From Brachionus manjavacas (taxonomy: Eukaryota; Rotifera; Eurotatoria; Ploima; Brachionidae), in contig JAHQIY010000009.1 of NCBI GenBank assembly GCA_019054805.1, forward strand, positions 2,108,001 to 2,172,000: a DNA stretch of 64,000 nucleotides, in the 5' to 3' direction. Below the pieces are notes generated by a model. The model made no database searches, was not told the origin of the DNA, and saw only the letters and a list, made by a program, of their open reading frames with translations. The position numbers and the translations under genes were made by a program. Shown here in pieces: positions 12,832 to 23,578 of the stretch. How positions within the stretch are numbered: position 1 is the stretch's first letter; the number at the start of each line of letters is the position of its first letter.

Positions 12832-13785
12832 TTAATGTAATAAATATTTTAAAGTTTTTATTTGATATAAACCTTTAATTAATAATTTGCTAATCAAAAT
12901 AGCACTTTCTTCGTTGTCAAATTGCAAAAGTGTGTTGGCCGAAGAGTCTGACTTAATTGACTTTGTGGGTGACAACTGCAATTCATTCAGTATGCTCTCA
13001 CTTGCCTTGAGCTGTGGAGTATAATAGGCCGGCCTGGAGTATTCAGGTGGAGCCGGCACCGGAGGTTTTTCATTTCGCATTATCAGTGGCGATCTATAGC
13101 TGCCCGCAATTGAACCCAAATTTTCGCCCTCATTTTCATTAAATTCCTCATTCCTCTGGTCACTCATTTCCTCATAAAGTATCACAGGTACGCCCTTGCT
13201 CATGTAGGCCTTCTTTTCTTTGTAAAGTGGATTTGTGCGCTCAAACGTTTTTGTATTATAACTAGTCGATTCAGTGGTGTTGCTTTTTGATATCAAATGC
13301 TTGGTGTCAGACACCGATTGTCTTTTGCACATCTGCAGCATGCACACCACCACTACACTCAACACTATGATTGAAATAATGACAATGCTTGGAACAATTA
13401 CAGCTAGTAGAAAGTCCTCTTCGGGGACTATTGACCAAAACAGCTCTTTTAAATAGTCAAAGTAAGACTGAATTTTTGTTGTTAGTTCAAAGTGTGTTCC
13501 GTTGGTCATTGACTTAAGATTGGTCAGTATGACTGTTTCGTTGGTCGAATAGTAGTCAAAGTCATCTACCCAATTGATGTCTTGGGTGTTCTGTGCTAGT
13601 AAACTTTTGGCCATTTGTTCCTGCTTTGAGTGGTCTTTTTCGGCAAGAGCTAATCTTATCTCAGTCAAATTGCATAATTTTATAAATTGAATTTTTTGAA
13701 TATTCAAAAAATTTTCTAAATTTTGGTGTTTTTCGCGCAAACTCTGAAAAAAAGTCTCACACTCAGTCATAAACTTGATGTTCAT
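12832..13785 (-). CDS. Dystroglycan beta-subunit-like membrane protein, short form
   Basis: A 317-codon frame. Residues 1-125 are a hydrophilic ectodomain with N-glycosylation sequons (NGT, NET). Next comes an acidic EEDF and one long membrane segment, AVIVPSIVIISIIVLSVVVV. The cytosolic tail matches dystroglycan in order: KKAYMSKGVPVILYEEM (equivalent of the KKGVPIIF..EL block), then SPLIMRNEKPPVPAPPEY. This includes a PPEY (PPxY) motif of the kind bound by the dystrophin WW domain. Dystroglycan links extracellular laminin to dystrophin. The alpha half, with its cadherin-like domains, is not found upstream: only about 1 kb separates this frame from COPS3. A preceding open frame on the same strand (13782-14048) overlaps the start by ATGA, but it is AT-driven and not accepted. 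The last residues may run into an intron. Confidence 0.68.
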   Translation of the reverse strand: MNIKFMTECETFFQSLREKHQNLENFLNIQKIQFIKLCNLTEIRLALAEKDHSKQEQMAKSLLAQNTQDINWVDDFDYYSTNETVILTNLKSMTNGTHFELTTKIQSYFDYLKELFWSIVPEEDFLLAVIVPSIVIISIIVLSVVVVCMLQMCKRQSVSDTKHLISKSNTTESTSYNTKTFERTNPLYKEKKAYMSKGVPVILYEEMSDQRNEEFNENEGENLGSIAGSYRSPLIMRNEKPPVPAPPEYSRPAYYTPQLKASESILNELQLSPTKSIKSDSSANTLLQFDNEESAILISKLLIKGLYQIKTLKYLLH

Positions 13786-14807
13786 TTTGCGCTCATTTTT
13801 CTCATTATATCTTCATGATTTCCTTTATTCTTAAAAAATGTAGAAGTGATCAAGTCGTATTCGCTATTTGTTTTATCTCGTTTAGATGAGTCATTGATAA
13901 AAATAATAAATATATTTGTATACTTCTTGTTAATTTTGTTATTAATAATTAACAATAAACCTATTTTCATTATTTTCGTTTTTATAAATATTTTACATGG
14001 ATTTTTAGTTAAATTATTCCTTTTTTTATTCAAAAAAAATATAAGCAAAATAATCTTGTTTATTTTTCATCTAATAATAAAAATAAGTAGGCATTTTATC
14101 CTGTTATTTTTACTCCAAAAATAAAATATTAAAAATTTAATAAAAGTATTAATTATGAAAAAAATATAAATAGTTTGGATTGCTTGAATATTTCTCCAAC
14201 AATTCTTATTCTTTATAAATTTTCATCATTTCTCAACCACTTAATTCGAATAAAATAATCATTATCATCGCTTATAACTAATTCATCTGAGTATTTTTTA
14301 GAAAAACTTTTTAACATCAATTGTAGAAGTATCAAATTTTTGGCACTTTGAAGTTCATGATCAATATTTGATGCTCAAAATGATCATTCTGAGTTTTAAT
14401 TATGAAATAAATTGTTATTTCTTAATATAATTAATGCAGAGGTAAATTTTTGGATGTAACATACTTGGTTAAATTTAAAGCTAAATTCTGCATAATTCTG
14501 CAAAATTCTGCAAAAAATTATTCAATTAAAATAGCATCTTTTAGATGGTGTGCACTCTGCAATGTGCATTTTGTTATTGCAGAGTTTACCTTTAGATTTA
14601 ACAAAAAATGTTACATCCAAACTTCAAAATGCCTAATTTTTGCTGAATTTTTCGTAATATTTCTCAAAATTTTAAGCAAAAAAAAATTTAAACGAAACCA
14701 GATATTTGTTTTTAATTAAAATAAAAAAAGAATAATATTAGCGATTTTAATTAAAAAAATATATAAATAAAAATCGATTTTATTTAGAGTAATTGAAAAC
14801 CTTAAAA
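13786..14807. other. AT-rich intergenic region containing a foldback
   Basis: No supported gene. Open frames here on both strands have extreme Ile/Asn/Lys composition, typical of non-coding AT-rich DNA. The inverted repeat at 14446-14627 is described separately. Confidence 0.45.
14446..14627. repeat. Foldback/MITE-like element, about 43-bp imperfect inverted repeats
   Basis: The left arm begins TTTTGGATGTAACATACTTG (from about 14447) and ends with CTAAATTCTGC. The right arm (about 14582-14627) is its imperfect reverse complement, ending GTTACATCCAAAC. The interior holds repeated TCTGCAAAA units. No coding capacity. Confidence 0.6.
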
Positions 14808-16281
14808 TTATTGGAGTAGCTGATCGATTTCATCGATGCCAGTGCCAGCATTTGCCTGACACTTTTGAATATAATGTGGATGTGTAGTGATCTCATTCTC
14901 CATCTGTTTGATATTATTCTCCAAATCAATACAATCAAATATTTCACCAGTCAATTGACTTGTCAAGCTCGGATTGTCATATTTTTCCGGATTATCATGA
15001 AACGAAACCATGCCTTGAACATTTAACAAAAATAAAAAATTAAAAGCATTAGTTAATAACTACCATCTTTTTGATTTATAGAAGCAAAAACTTCACCATC
15101 TCGAATCATGTTTAAAATAAGTGACTCGGCATGACTAGTACTGTTTAGGCGAGTTTTTGCCACAATGTCGCTTAATGACAATGTTATGAAAGTCTTGGTC
15201 AATTTTTGAATATTCAACTTGTAAAAGGCATTTTGTAGTTGTTTAATAAATCCATTATTTCTGTCTCTTTCAAACATTTCTTCGTATTTGTGACACAAAC
15301 TATTCAGTTTGTCAAGTTCATAGTCGATAAAAGCCGAAGCAAGCTCGTGGTAAACACTGCACATTGGCTTTATTTGATTTACCACCTTACGGCTTGTGTA
15401 CTTTGGCAATGCAAGCACTTTGCCTTTATAGATCAGGCTGATAAGAACATATTTTTTGTACGAATCGATCATAATTTGACTCAAAGCATTTGCAGGCACA
15501 TTTAGCACTTGTTCAAAATAGAATAGGGAGTCTTCGAAGTGTTTGAGGCCAGCTGATACACAGCCGCAGTAGTAAAAATAGGACAAATAGTATTTAGCAT
15601 CAAAAGTTGAAGAAGAAGTTTTTTTTATATCTAAGATTTCGTTTGACATAAGTTTTAGAGCAAGGCTAAAATTTTTGCTTGAGAGTGACAGCTTAAGCAG
15701 GTCCGAATGAACAGTGGTCATTTGGTTAGGGTTGAATTTGGCATTGTAAGAGTCGTACTGCAGCTTCCTTATGCATTCATTTAGGGTCAAGAGACCTTTT
15801 TTGGCCTGATTCAGCTGAATTAATTTATTAGTGTAGAAATGACTGAGATCGGCGAACATGTCACCTGAATAATCAATCTTTCGTTTTTAAAAAATTTTAT
15901 TTTTTAAAAGTAAATTAATTAAAAAAAAAATTTCTTAATTACTTGTTTATGGTCAGAGTTTTTAAGACAATTTTCTATTTCGGACATTAGTTTTTGTTCA
16001 TTAACTCCGCTTAAATTTGAGACCGCCTCTATTTCGTTCAGATTGCGAACCTTGGATTGAACTTTCCCAATAATATTGTTTAAAATGGTTATGTTTGCCA
16101 AAGTGAACTCTGGGACGGGAAATAGAGGTATTAAATTATTAAGGAGATTGTCTGCTGTTTCATTTTGAAAAGTGGAATTGGAGTTGAAATTGCTAATTAT
16201 TTCTTGGTAATTGAGGGGTTTTGATGTTTCAGCTTGATAGGTCTGGTAGAATGAACGCACTGTGGAAACTAGTGATTCCAT
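14808..16281 (-). CDS. COPS3: COP9 signalosome complex subunit 3
   Basis: Three exons (16281-15943, 15877-15064, 15013-14808) give 452 residues. CSN3 is a PCI-domain subunit of the eight-subunit COP9 signalosome, which removes NEDD8 from cullins. Strong matches run through the middle and end: FDAKYYLSYFYYCGCVSAGL, FYFEQVLNVPA, YKKYVLISLIYKGKVLALPK, NIQKLTKTFITLSLSDI, and at the end [20 protein letters not shown]. The PCI/winged-helix part is about residues 270-400. The second intron splits the Gly codon between QKDG and MVSF. Exon 2 begins at ATTGATTATTCAGG rather than at the following ATG, because only that acceptor keeps phase 0 and matches the family. The N-terminal 110 residues are poorly conserved. 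Confidence 0.92.
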
Positions 16282-18094
16282 TTTTGAGTTTTTAACTATT
16301 GAAAGTTATTTTTAATTGGAAATTATTTGATTTTTGAATTTTTTTATTTAATAAATTTGGTTGTTGTTTTTTAATTTGTCTTTTGGGTTCAAATTGTTTT
16401 CTATATTTTTACAATTGAAAATATACTAGAAAAAAAAATTACTCATAAAAAATTAATAAATTTTATTTTTTTAAAAAAACTAACAAATAATAAAATTTTT
16501 TATAATTACTAAATTGGTAATTTTCTAACAAATTTAATAATAAACAAAAAAAATCGTTAAATCTATTGAAAAATAATTGAAAAATCAAAACCAATGTTTT
16601 AAATTAAGAAATGAAAAATTTTTTTTTTTATAAAAAAATTCAAAACCTAATCTTTAAAAAAAATTTTTTTGATAGAAAAAAGTTTAGATTTATCAAAATT
16701 TATCAAAATTTAATATTTTTATTGTTTCAAGAGCTAAAATAGAAAAAAGCAATAAAATAAAGTCTTTTTTCAGCTTGTTGGAAATTTTTTTTAAAACAGT
16801 TTGATTGAATAACATAAAAATAATGAAAATTTGTAATTTTATGCATTGCTTGTTTCAAGAAGTCGTTTTTTTTTCTATTTTTGATAATCGATCTAAATAA
16901 GTAATTTCGCCTAAAAAAATAAAATGAAACTAAATCAACTTTTTTATAAAAAAAATACAAAATCTATCTTGGTTTCATTGTACATTTCAATTAATATTAA
17001 AATATAAGTTAAAGTCACATTTTGGATATCTTTATGTGGATTTTAAATTTGTCTTTGACGCTTTCATATAAAAATTTTAGAAAAATCAATTTAAGTTCAA
17101 TTTGAAAAAAATATTCGTTTTTTTAATTATAATAATAAGCATTTAATGTTTAATTAAAAATAATTGAAAAAAACTTATTTCATCATTTTTATTAAGAATT
17201 TAATCTTTAAAGTTTTGATCATGTGATCATGATCATGAACTTCAAGTTGCCAAGTATTTAAAATACTTGGAAAAAAATTTTTAAATGTGTAAAAAGAATC
17301 AACAGTTTTCTAGAAAAATTGAAACAAGTTTTTTTGATTTAATCGAATTCAAAATCTTAAATAATTTAAAAAAAAACTGAAATAAACTTTTTCAATTTAT
17401 AAAAAAATTTCAAAAACTCACTTGCTGAGAATTGTCAGTCTAATCTAAGATTTTATTGACTTTTTGGTGGAAAATTTTCCACTTAACAGTAAATTAGGTA
17501 CACAAAGTTAATCATACTTTCATTGTTAATTTTCAAAATCATGAACAATAAAAATAAAATGACAAATTTTTCATATCAATCTTGAAATTTAATTTTTTTC
17601 AATTTTTACAAGGTACTATAGGTGTCCAAATATTCCTATAATTCTAATACAGTTCTGAAAATTATAATTATTAGATAGCTGAATAGATATATGATGAGAA
17701 AATTTTAAATGCTTGGCAAAATTATTCCACAGTCTTTAAAAAAAGTCCCCGGATGTATCAAATTGTATTCTAACTGTGAATTCATTTTCTAATTGTTTTT
17801 TTTTTAATTTATCTATTAAACTCAGCTTGAGAATTGATGTAAATTTATTTTCGAAAAAAATCATTAAATTCCTTTTCTACAATTAGAAATATTTTGATAT
17901 TTTACCTTAAAAAAATTACTTTTTCAATTGAAGATAGTCAAAATCAACATGATAATACCATGATAGTACGAGCACAATCTAACATGATCTCTGTCAGCAT
18001 CCAAACTAGTTAAAACCAGATACTTAAAAAACCACAGGAAACATTTTATTTAAAATAGAAAGTTTTGTTTTTTCTTTTTTCAAAATAAGAAAAA
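16282..18094. other. Divergent intergenic region, no gene seen
   Basis: 1.8 kb of AT-rich DNA between the COPS3 start (minus) and the LRR-RGM gene start (plus), so it probably holds both promoters. A GATCATGTGATCATGATCATGA patch of overlapping palindromes lies at about 17218-17238. No coding or RNA gene is recognised. Confidence 0.45.
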
Positions 18095-20812
18095 ATGACA
18101 AAAATTTTAATCTTCATGATATTGACAAACTTCATTTTAACCGAGCAACAATGTCCTTTTCCATCATGTAAATCAAGCGTAAAAAATAGCTTTTGTGAAA
18201 TAATATGCGATGGAAAAACAGTACCCAGCATCGGAAACTCAACTCAAGAGATAAGCTATTTAAAATTTTCAAATTTAGAGTATATTTTCCCAAAAGCATT
18301 TGAAGACTTAAAAATCAAACAATTGATTATCAATTCAACTCAATTAGAATCAGTTGACTCTGATGCATTCGTTAATGTGTACAAATTGGACAGTTTAGAC
18401 CTTCATAATGTTTTTAATTTGAGTTTTTTCTTTCCTAATGCATTAAAAAAATTAGAAAACTTAACAAATACTTTAAGAATTGACCATAGCAGCATTACCA
18501 GTGAAGACCTGGAGGAAATTTTCGAAAATATTGGATCCTGGCATAGATTAAGCCATTTGTCTTTAACAAATAACAACATTTCTAATATTGACTATGATTT
18601 TGAAAATTTTACAAATTTAAAAACTTTGTATCTTCACAATAATCAATTGAAAAAATTTAATTTAACCAGCTCTAGTTTGGAATATTTGGGTCTTGACTGG
18701 AATGAAATCAATGTTTTGAATGGTAAAGAGTTGACCAATCTTCCCAATTTAACCCATTTAGACCTTAATGGAAACTATATTGAACAATTTGAATTCGAGG
18801 AAAATACAAATCTAAAAATTTTATCTCTAACCGGAAATAGAATTACAACTCTTGGAAATCATGCATTTAAAAATTTAACCAATCTTCAAAATTTATATTT
18901 AAACGAAAATAATGTAACAGATATGTCCATGGACACATTTTGTAATTTGAACAGACTGTCAATTTTGTCTCTTTCCTCTAACCCAATCGGTCATTTAAAT
19001 TTGAGCTGCTTAGGCGCACTAGAACAGTTAGTTCTATCAAACACAAGTTTATCCGGCCAATTGGCTCAGAATCAAATGCCAGATGCGCAAAATCTAACTC
19101 ACTTAGATCTGTCTCTGAATCAAATAGAAAGTGTGGAATTCGATAATCTTTCCAAACTGGATATTTTGTATCTAAATGGAAATAATTTATCAAATATAAA
19201 CAATCAAAGCAGCCAAGCGATTTTAAGTCTCAGATACCTAGATTTATCTCACAACAACTTCACCCATTTGGACTCAATAAATCTTCAAAATTTAGAAAAT
19301 TTAAAAATTTTATCAATTTCAAGAAATTTTTTGTCCACAATTGAACACAATCATTTAATTAATAACAAAGAACTGATGGAATTGGACTTGAGTTTAAATC
19401 TAGTGGATAAAATGGAGTTTCCGCAGTTAGACGAGTTGTTTTACATTGATTTAAGCGGAAACAAAATTCAATATATTCAAAAGAATAGTTTTTGTGAGTT
19501 AAAAAATCTCGAATATTTATATCTAAGTGACAATCAAATATCAAACATGGAACCAGAATCATTTAGTGAAAATAGATACCTACAAGTTTTGTTTTTGGAT
19601 AATAACAAGCTAAAAATAATGCCAGGTTTTCACAAGCTAGCCAATTTGGCTTATATAGAATTAAGTAATAATGAAATTGTTTCCTTGCCTAATAATGCTT
19701 TTGAGAGGACAATTCAAAATAAATTTCTAACTCGAATCGACCTAAGAAACAATTCCATTACGAAATTTTCTTCTAAAGTATTTTGTTCGCGTTTTAGCCA
19801 AACATTTGGCCTAGAGAACACAGAACTTTATTTTGACAACCTTAACTCAATAGACAAGTGTTTGCTGACACAAATTAGGTCTAATTCGGTACTTTACCTA
19901 AATGAAACCAATTGCGGAATCAGCTATTTTGCCACTCTAGTTAATGTAACAGTGTTTGGCAAAAATCACAATCAGACTTGTCATATCACTAAATTGGATG
20001 AGTGTCGGACAAATTTTTATACATGTCCTAGAAGAGAAGACTTTGTTCGCTTTACAACTTGGATTACCGGGGATCCGCATGTTTATTCATACAAAAAAGG
20101 ATATCAAGTATGCAATCTCAACGAACAGAAAACATGCTTTCAGTATGGAAATTTTACTTTGTTATGCCAAGACCAACAGGTCGGAAATTCAACTAACGCT
20201 ACCATTTTGACAAATGTTGAATTTATTTATACTTTTTATGATGGAGGAAATGTCAGTGCTAAATTTGACAATGAAAGTTTTCCGACCTATTTTTCTAATA
20301 AGCAAAAATTGATCATCGATGAAGTCGATGGCTACAAGGAAACAGTTGCTGAGATATTTGATAAGGAAAATTTGAAAATATTGGTTCTTTATGAATCAAA
20401 GACTCATATTTTTATTTCAAAAAACGAAAAATATTTTTCGGTGATTTTAAGGGCGACCCATGATACTTATGCTGAGAGTGCGGGCGTTCTTTATGATGGC
20501 TGTCAAGAAAATCAAACAAAAATGAAAAAAAGGAAAAAAAGAGAAACTGACAATTGTGCTATGGTTTGCAGCAAAGCTGATTTTAACACAGGAGATGAAA
20601 ATATGTCCAAAGATGATTTGGAAGAGGCATGCAATTTTGATTGCTCGGTGATAGGTACAGAAGCTGTTAGTTTATTACTAGAATCAACAAAGGTAATCTC
20701 ATTTTTGAATCAAAGTGATAACTTTTTTGGTCAGCTAAATAACAGCTTAATTTCACAATATAGAGCAATTTATATTTACAGTTCTTTATTACTTATTTAC
20801 TTTTTGATTTAA
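18095..20812 (+). CDS. Secreted/GPI-type LRR protein with RGM-like C-terminal domain
   Basis: Intronless, 905 residues. Residues 1-17 are a signal peptide (MTKILIFMILTNFILTEQQ), followed by a Cys-rich cap (CPFPSC...C..IC). About residues 50-590 hold over twenty leucine-rich repeats (for example LTHLDLNGNYIEQF, LQNLYLNENNV) with many N-glycosylation sequons. A Cys-containing cap follows. From about 655 the sequence reads ITGDPHVYSYKKGYQVC and then ATILTNVEFIY, FSVILRATHDT and GVLYDGCQENQ. The order and spacing are those of the RGM C-terminal (partial von Willebrand D) domain, including the GDPH motif (residues 659-662) where RGMs self-cleave. A basic KKRKKRE stretch (about 810) looks like a furin-type site. 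The C-terminus is a short hydrophobic tail with no cytosolic end, as in GPI-anchored RGMs. The LRR part is certain; the RGM assignment is by eye. A plain VWD domain is the alternative. Confidence 0.85.
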   Translation: MTKILIFMILTNFILTEQQCPFPSCKSSVKNSFCEIICDGKTVPSIGNSTQEISYLKFSNLEYIFPKAFEDLKIKQLIINSTQLESVDSDAFVNVYKLDSLDLHNVFNLSFFFPNALKKLENLTNTLRIDHSSITSEDLEEIFENIGSWHRLSHLSLTNNNISNIDYDFENFTNLKTLYLHNNQLKKFNLTSSSLEYLGLDWNEINVLNGKELTNLPNLTHLDLNGNYIEQFEFEENTNLKILSLTGNRITTLGNHAFKNLTNLQNLYLNENNVTDMSMDTFCNLNRLSILSLSSNPIGHLNLSCLGALEQLVLSNTSLSGQLAQNQMPDAQNLTHLDLSLNQIESVEFDNLSKLDILYLNGNNLSNINNQSSQAILSLRYLDLSHNNFTHLDSINLQNLENLKILSISRNFLSTIEHNHLINNKELMELDLSLNLVDKMEFPQLDELFYIDLSGNKIQYIQKNSFCELKNLEYLYLSDNQISNMEPESFSENRYLQVLFLDNNKLKIMPGFHKLANLAYIELSNNEIVSLPNNAFERTIQNKFLTRIDLRNNSITKFSSKVFCSRFSQTFGLENTELYFDNLNSIDKCLLTQIRSNSVLYLNETNCGISYFATLVNVTVFGKNHNQTCHITKLDECRTNFYTCPRREDFVRFTTWITGDPHVYSYKKGYQVCNLNEQKTCFQYGNFTLLCQDQQVGNSTNATILTNVEFIYTFYDGGNVSAKFDNESFPTYFSNKQKLIIDEVDGYKETVAEIFDKENLKILVLYESKTHIFISKNEKYFSVILRATHDTYAESAGVLYDGCQENQTKMKKRKKRETDNCAMVCSKADFNTGDENMSKDDLEEACNFDCSVIGTEAVSLLLESTKVISFLNQSDNFFGQLNNSLISQYRAIYIYSSLLLIYFLI

Positions 20813-21104
20813 GAAACATAATTTAAAAACATTTTCTATAAAAATAATAAAAATTAAAAATCACTCGATTTGTTTCCTTTTTTTAACTTTCTAAATTTAA
20901 AAAAAAACAGGACATGCAATCTAAGAAAAAAATCCAGCTTCTTCTAATACTCTGCTTTGCAATAAATTTTGATGAACAATTAGTCAAGAAAAAAATTCAC
21001 TTTTAAACATCAAAATTTATTCTTTTTATAAAATATTATAATAATTTATATATAAAAAATTTTATTTTTAATTATATATTAAATAAAAATTTAAATTTAT
21101 TAGG
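20813..21104. other. 3' flank of LRR-RGM gene
   Basis: AT-rich; contains AATAAAAATT-type polyadenylation signals about 30 bases after the stop codon. Nothing else is recognised. Confidence 0.4.
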
Positions 21105-21410
21105 TCCTGTTCCTTTTTCTTCTTTTTGTAATTTTTGTACTAGTGGTAATTAAAAAAGAATTTAATTAATCAATATTTTAAATATCAATTTTAAATTTTA
21201 ACTAATATTTTACTTACCTCTAGCATACCAGTAGACATACCAAATTACGGAATCAACTATTTTGCCACTCTAGTTAAAAAGAGTGGCAAAATATTTTCAT
21301 GTATGAAAAAACTATTTTGCTGCTGCGAGTTCTAAAGCAGGGCTCTGCCAGGACCCTATTTAATATTATAATGATTAAAATTACCATTAAGTACAAAAAG
21401 TACAAATTGA
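21105..21410. mobile_element. MITE-like element carrying a copy of an LRR-gene segment
   Basis: The outer parts match the element at 49073-49400: GTTCC..TTTTTGTA, a shared AATCAATATTTTAAATAT.. block, a CAGGGCTCTGCCAGGACC block (CAGGGCTCCGCCCCGGACC in the other copy), and inverted TTTTTGTACT / AAGTACAAAAAGTACAAA ends. Relative to that copy it has an extra segment of roughly 90 bp. That segment starts with about 39 bases (21239-21279) nearly identical to the LRR-RGM coding sequence at 19907-19944. Within it, 21258-21271 and 21280-21293 form a perfect 14-bp inverted repeat with an 8-base loop. Confidence 0.6.
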
Positions 21411-23006
21411 TTTCTAATATTTCTATTTTAAATGTCTATAGAATAAGAAAATATTAGTCAAATTAGTTTAAAAAAAAGCCCTTCGAGTAGTTTGCAAGGA
21501 TAATAGGAAAATACAAAAAAAAATAAAAATTAAATAGAAATAAGATGTTTGATTCTTTTTACAATCTAATTTTGATACTCAAATTTATAAAAAATTAAAA
21601 TAAATTTAAATTTGGGATCCTAAGATTTGATTGAAAAAAAAACAAGAATCTTCAAGAATTTATCAAATTATTTTCGGAGAATATTTTTGGAAAATTTGTG
21701 TTTTTTTTTTCAGGAAAATAATTTATATAAATTTTTTTCGTTTTCAAAATAAATTCATCAATTCAAAATTATTTTATTAATACAAAAAAAACTTTTTTTA
21801 TTATAGAAAAAAAAATCATCTCTATAATGTTGTTTATCGTTATTTAAACCAAAAAAATGTTTTTTTGAATCAATCTTTTTTGCTGAATTTATCCTGTTTG
21901 CATTAGTGTATTTACAGGGCAGATTTTGATTGATACAATTTAAGTTTCAAATAATAATTTAATATTGATATATCGCTGGCTTGTCCAAATAAAAATTTTA
22001 TATATTCTTTTTTCTGCTGCTAACTCTTATTTCCAGAACATAAGTTGTCAACGCATCTCCTCTAAACTGATCTGTTCAAGGCTCTATTTCAGCTTTTCTC
22101 CTTCAGTTCTCTTGGTCATACAGAGATTTTCCGTAGGCAGCCATTGCGAAATACCTTGATTCAAAAAAGGCTGTTTTTGATTATCCTCCAACATTTGATA
22201 AAATATCTCTTTTAAATTTTAATTTAAATTTTAATTTTTTAATGTTCCAATATGTTGAATTATGTTTGAATATGACATGTTTGTTTAATTGCTATGAACC
22301 ACTGAATATAAAATATATTTAGTCATAATTTCAGATATTTAGTGGCTCTTAAAAATCAAAGAAGGGTTTTAAGAGACTTTTTTAACTTATTTTTATTTTA
22401 AAATCTAAGTTACTTATAAAGTATAAATTTTTTTTTTAAATTATTACTTCACATTTTATTTTTTTAAATTTAATTTTTTAACAATAGCTTTTAAAAAAAA
22501 TTCATAATCAGTGAATTTTCATAAATTTTGTTATTTATGATAAAATCAATAGTCTGCGTGATTTACTTAGAATTAAGAAAAAACTTTAATTTAAGTCAAA
22601 TAAATTAAAGTTTAAGAAATTACTTTTTAAACTTAAATATAATTATTAATAATTAAATTTATAAATCAACTTTTATTTTTATGATGCTTAATTAAAAAAA
22701 TTATTATGTTTCAGAAATTGATTAAAACAAACCATTTTTAATCATAAGAAAATTTTCTATTTTAATAAAATTCAAAGTAAACTTACTATTATAATTGATT
22801 TAATTCTCTTCGTTGCTTTTTTCTTTCGTATTTGTTCAGAATTTTTAGCATTGATTTTTCAGATATTTGTTAATTCAATCCTAATAATCAAAATATTGAT
22901 CTTAAAAAAGAAAAAAAATAGCTAACTAAATTAAAATATTTGAATGATTTATTTTATCAAATTTTTAAAAAATTTTTATCTTAATTTTTTTTTGTTATTT
23001 AAAAAA
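21411..23006. other. AT-rich intergenic stretch, no gene seen
   Basis: A small more GC-balanced patch is at about 21965-22160, with a TTG-initiated 64-codon frame I could not relate to anything. The rest is homopolymer-rich. Confidence 0.4.
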
Positions 23007-23079
23007 TACTTCGAGCGAGGATCGAACTCGCGACCTTCTGCGTGTAAAGCAGATGTGATAACCACTACACCATCGAAGC
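23007..23079 (-). tRNA. tRNA-Val (UAC)
   Basis: A 73-base cloverleaf on the minus strand: acceptor stem GCTTCGA/TCGAAGT (first pair G-U), D arm TGTAGTGGTTATCAC, anticodon stem TCTGC/GCAGA with loop TTTACAC (anticodon TAC), and T arm GCGAG-TTCGATC-CTCGC. The discriminator is A and CCA is not encoded. Internal A box (TGGTGTAGTGG) and B box (AGTTCGATCCT) are present. A run of T follows on its own strand as Pol III terminator. Identical in sequence to the copy at 23218-23290. Confidence 0.96.
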
Positions 23080-23217
23080 GGTTGCTTTTTGAATATAAAA
23101 TATCAATTTTAAAGATAGATACTTAGAAAAAAAAATTGGATCAATGAAAATAAGATTAAAAGTAATTAAAGATGTTTTTTTAAAGGATTTTATTCAATTA
23201 TAAATTTTTTTGTTTAA

Positions 23218-23290
23218 GCTTCGATGGTGTAGTGGTTATCACATCTGCTTTACACGCAGAAGGTCGCGAGTTCGATCCTCGCTCGAAGTA
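23218..23290 (+). tRNA. tRNA-Val (UAC), second copy
   Basis: Same 73 bases as the copy at 23007-23079, on the opposite strand, so the two are head to head with 138 bp between their 5' ends. All cloverleaf arms pair, apart from the G-U closing the acceptor stem. A run of eight T directly after the discriminator and one more base serves as terminator. Confidence 0.96.
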
Positions 23291-23578
23291 TTTTTTTTAG
23301 CAATTAAAAGTTTAAGTCCAAAAATTGATTTTGCTAGTTAAAAAAAATCCTAGATTTCTGTCAATAATAAAAAAAAATCCTCATTAAAAGTGTTACATAA
23401 TTCCATTCCATTAAACTTAACAATTTTATTTTAAAAAATTTTCTAAGTTTATTTACATTCTAAAAATATTACATAATTAGCTCTAGCTAGCTGTATCGTC
23501 AGACTATAAAAACAAAACAAAATTTGTCATTGGAAACATTATCCAAAATTTTTAACAATCTTGTACCATTTATTAAAA

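Noticed and set aside
13782-14048. Open frame overlapping the dystroglycan-like start by ATGA
   Set aside because: Composition dominated by Ile, Asn and Lys as in random AT-rich DNA; a bacterial-style ATGA overlap has no meaning in this eukaryotic context.
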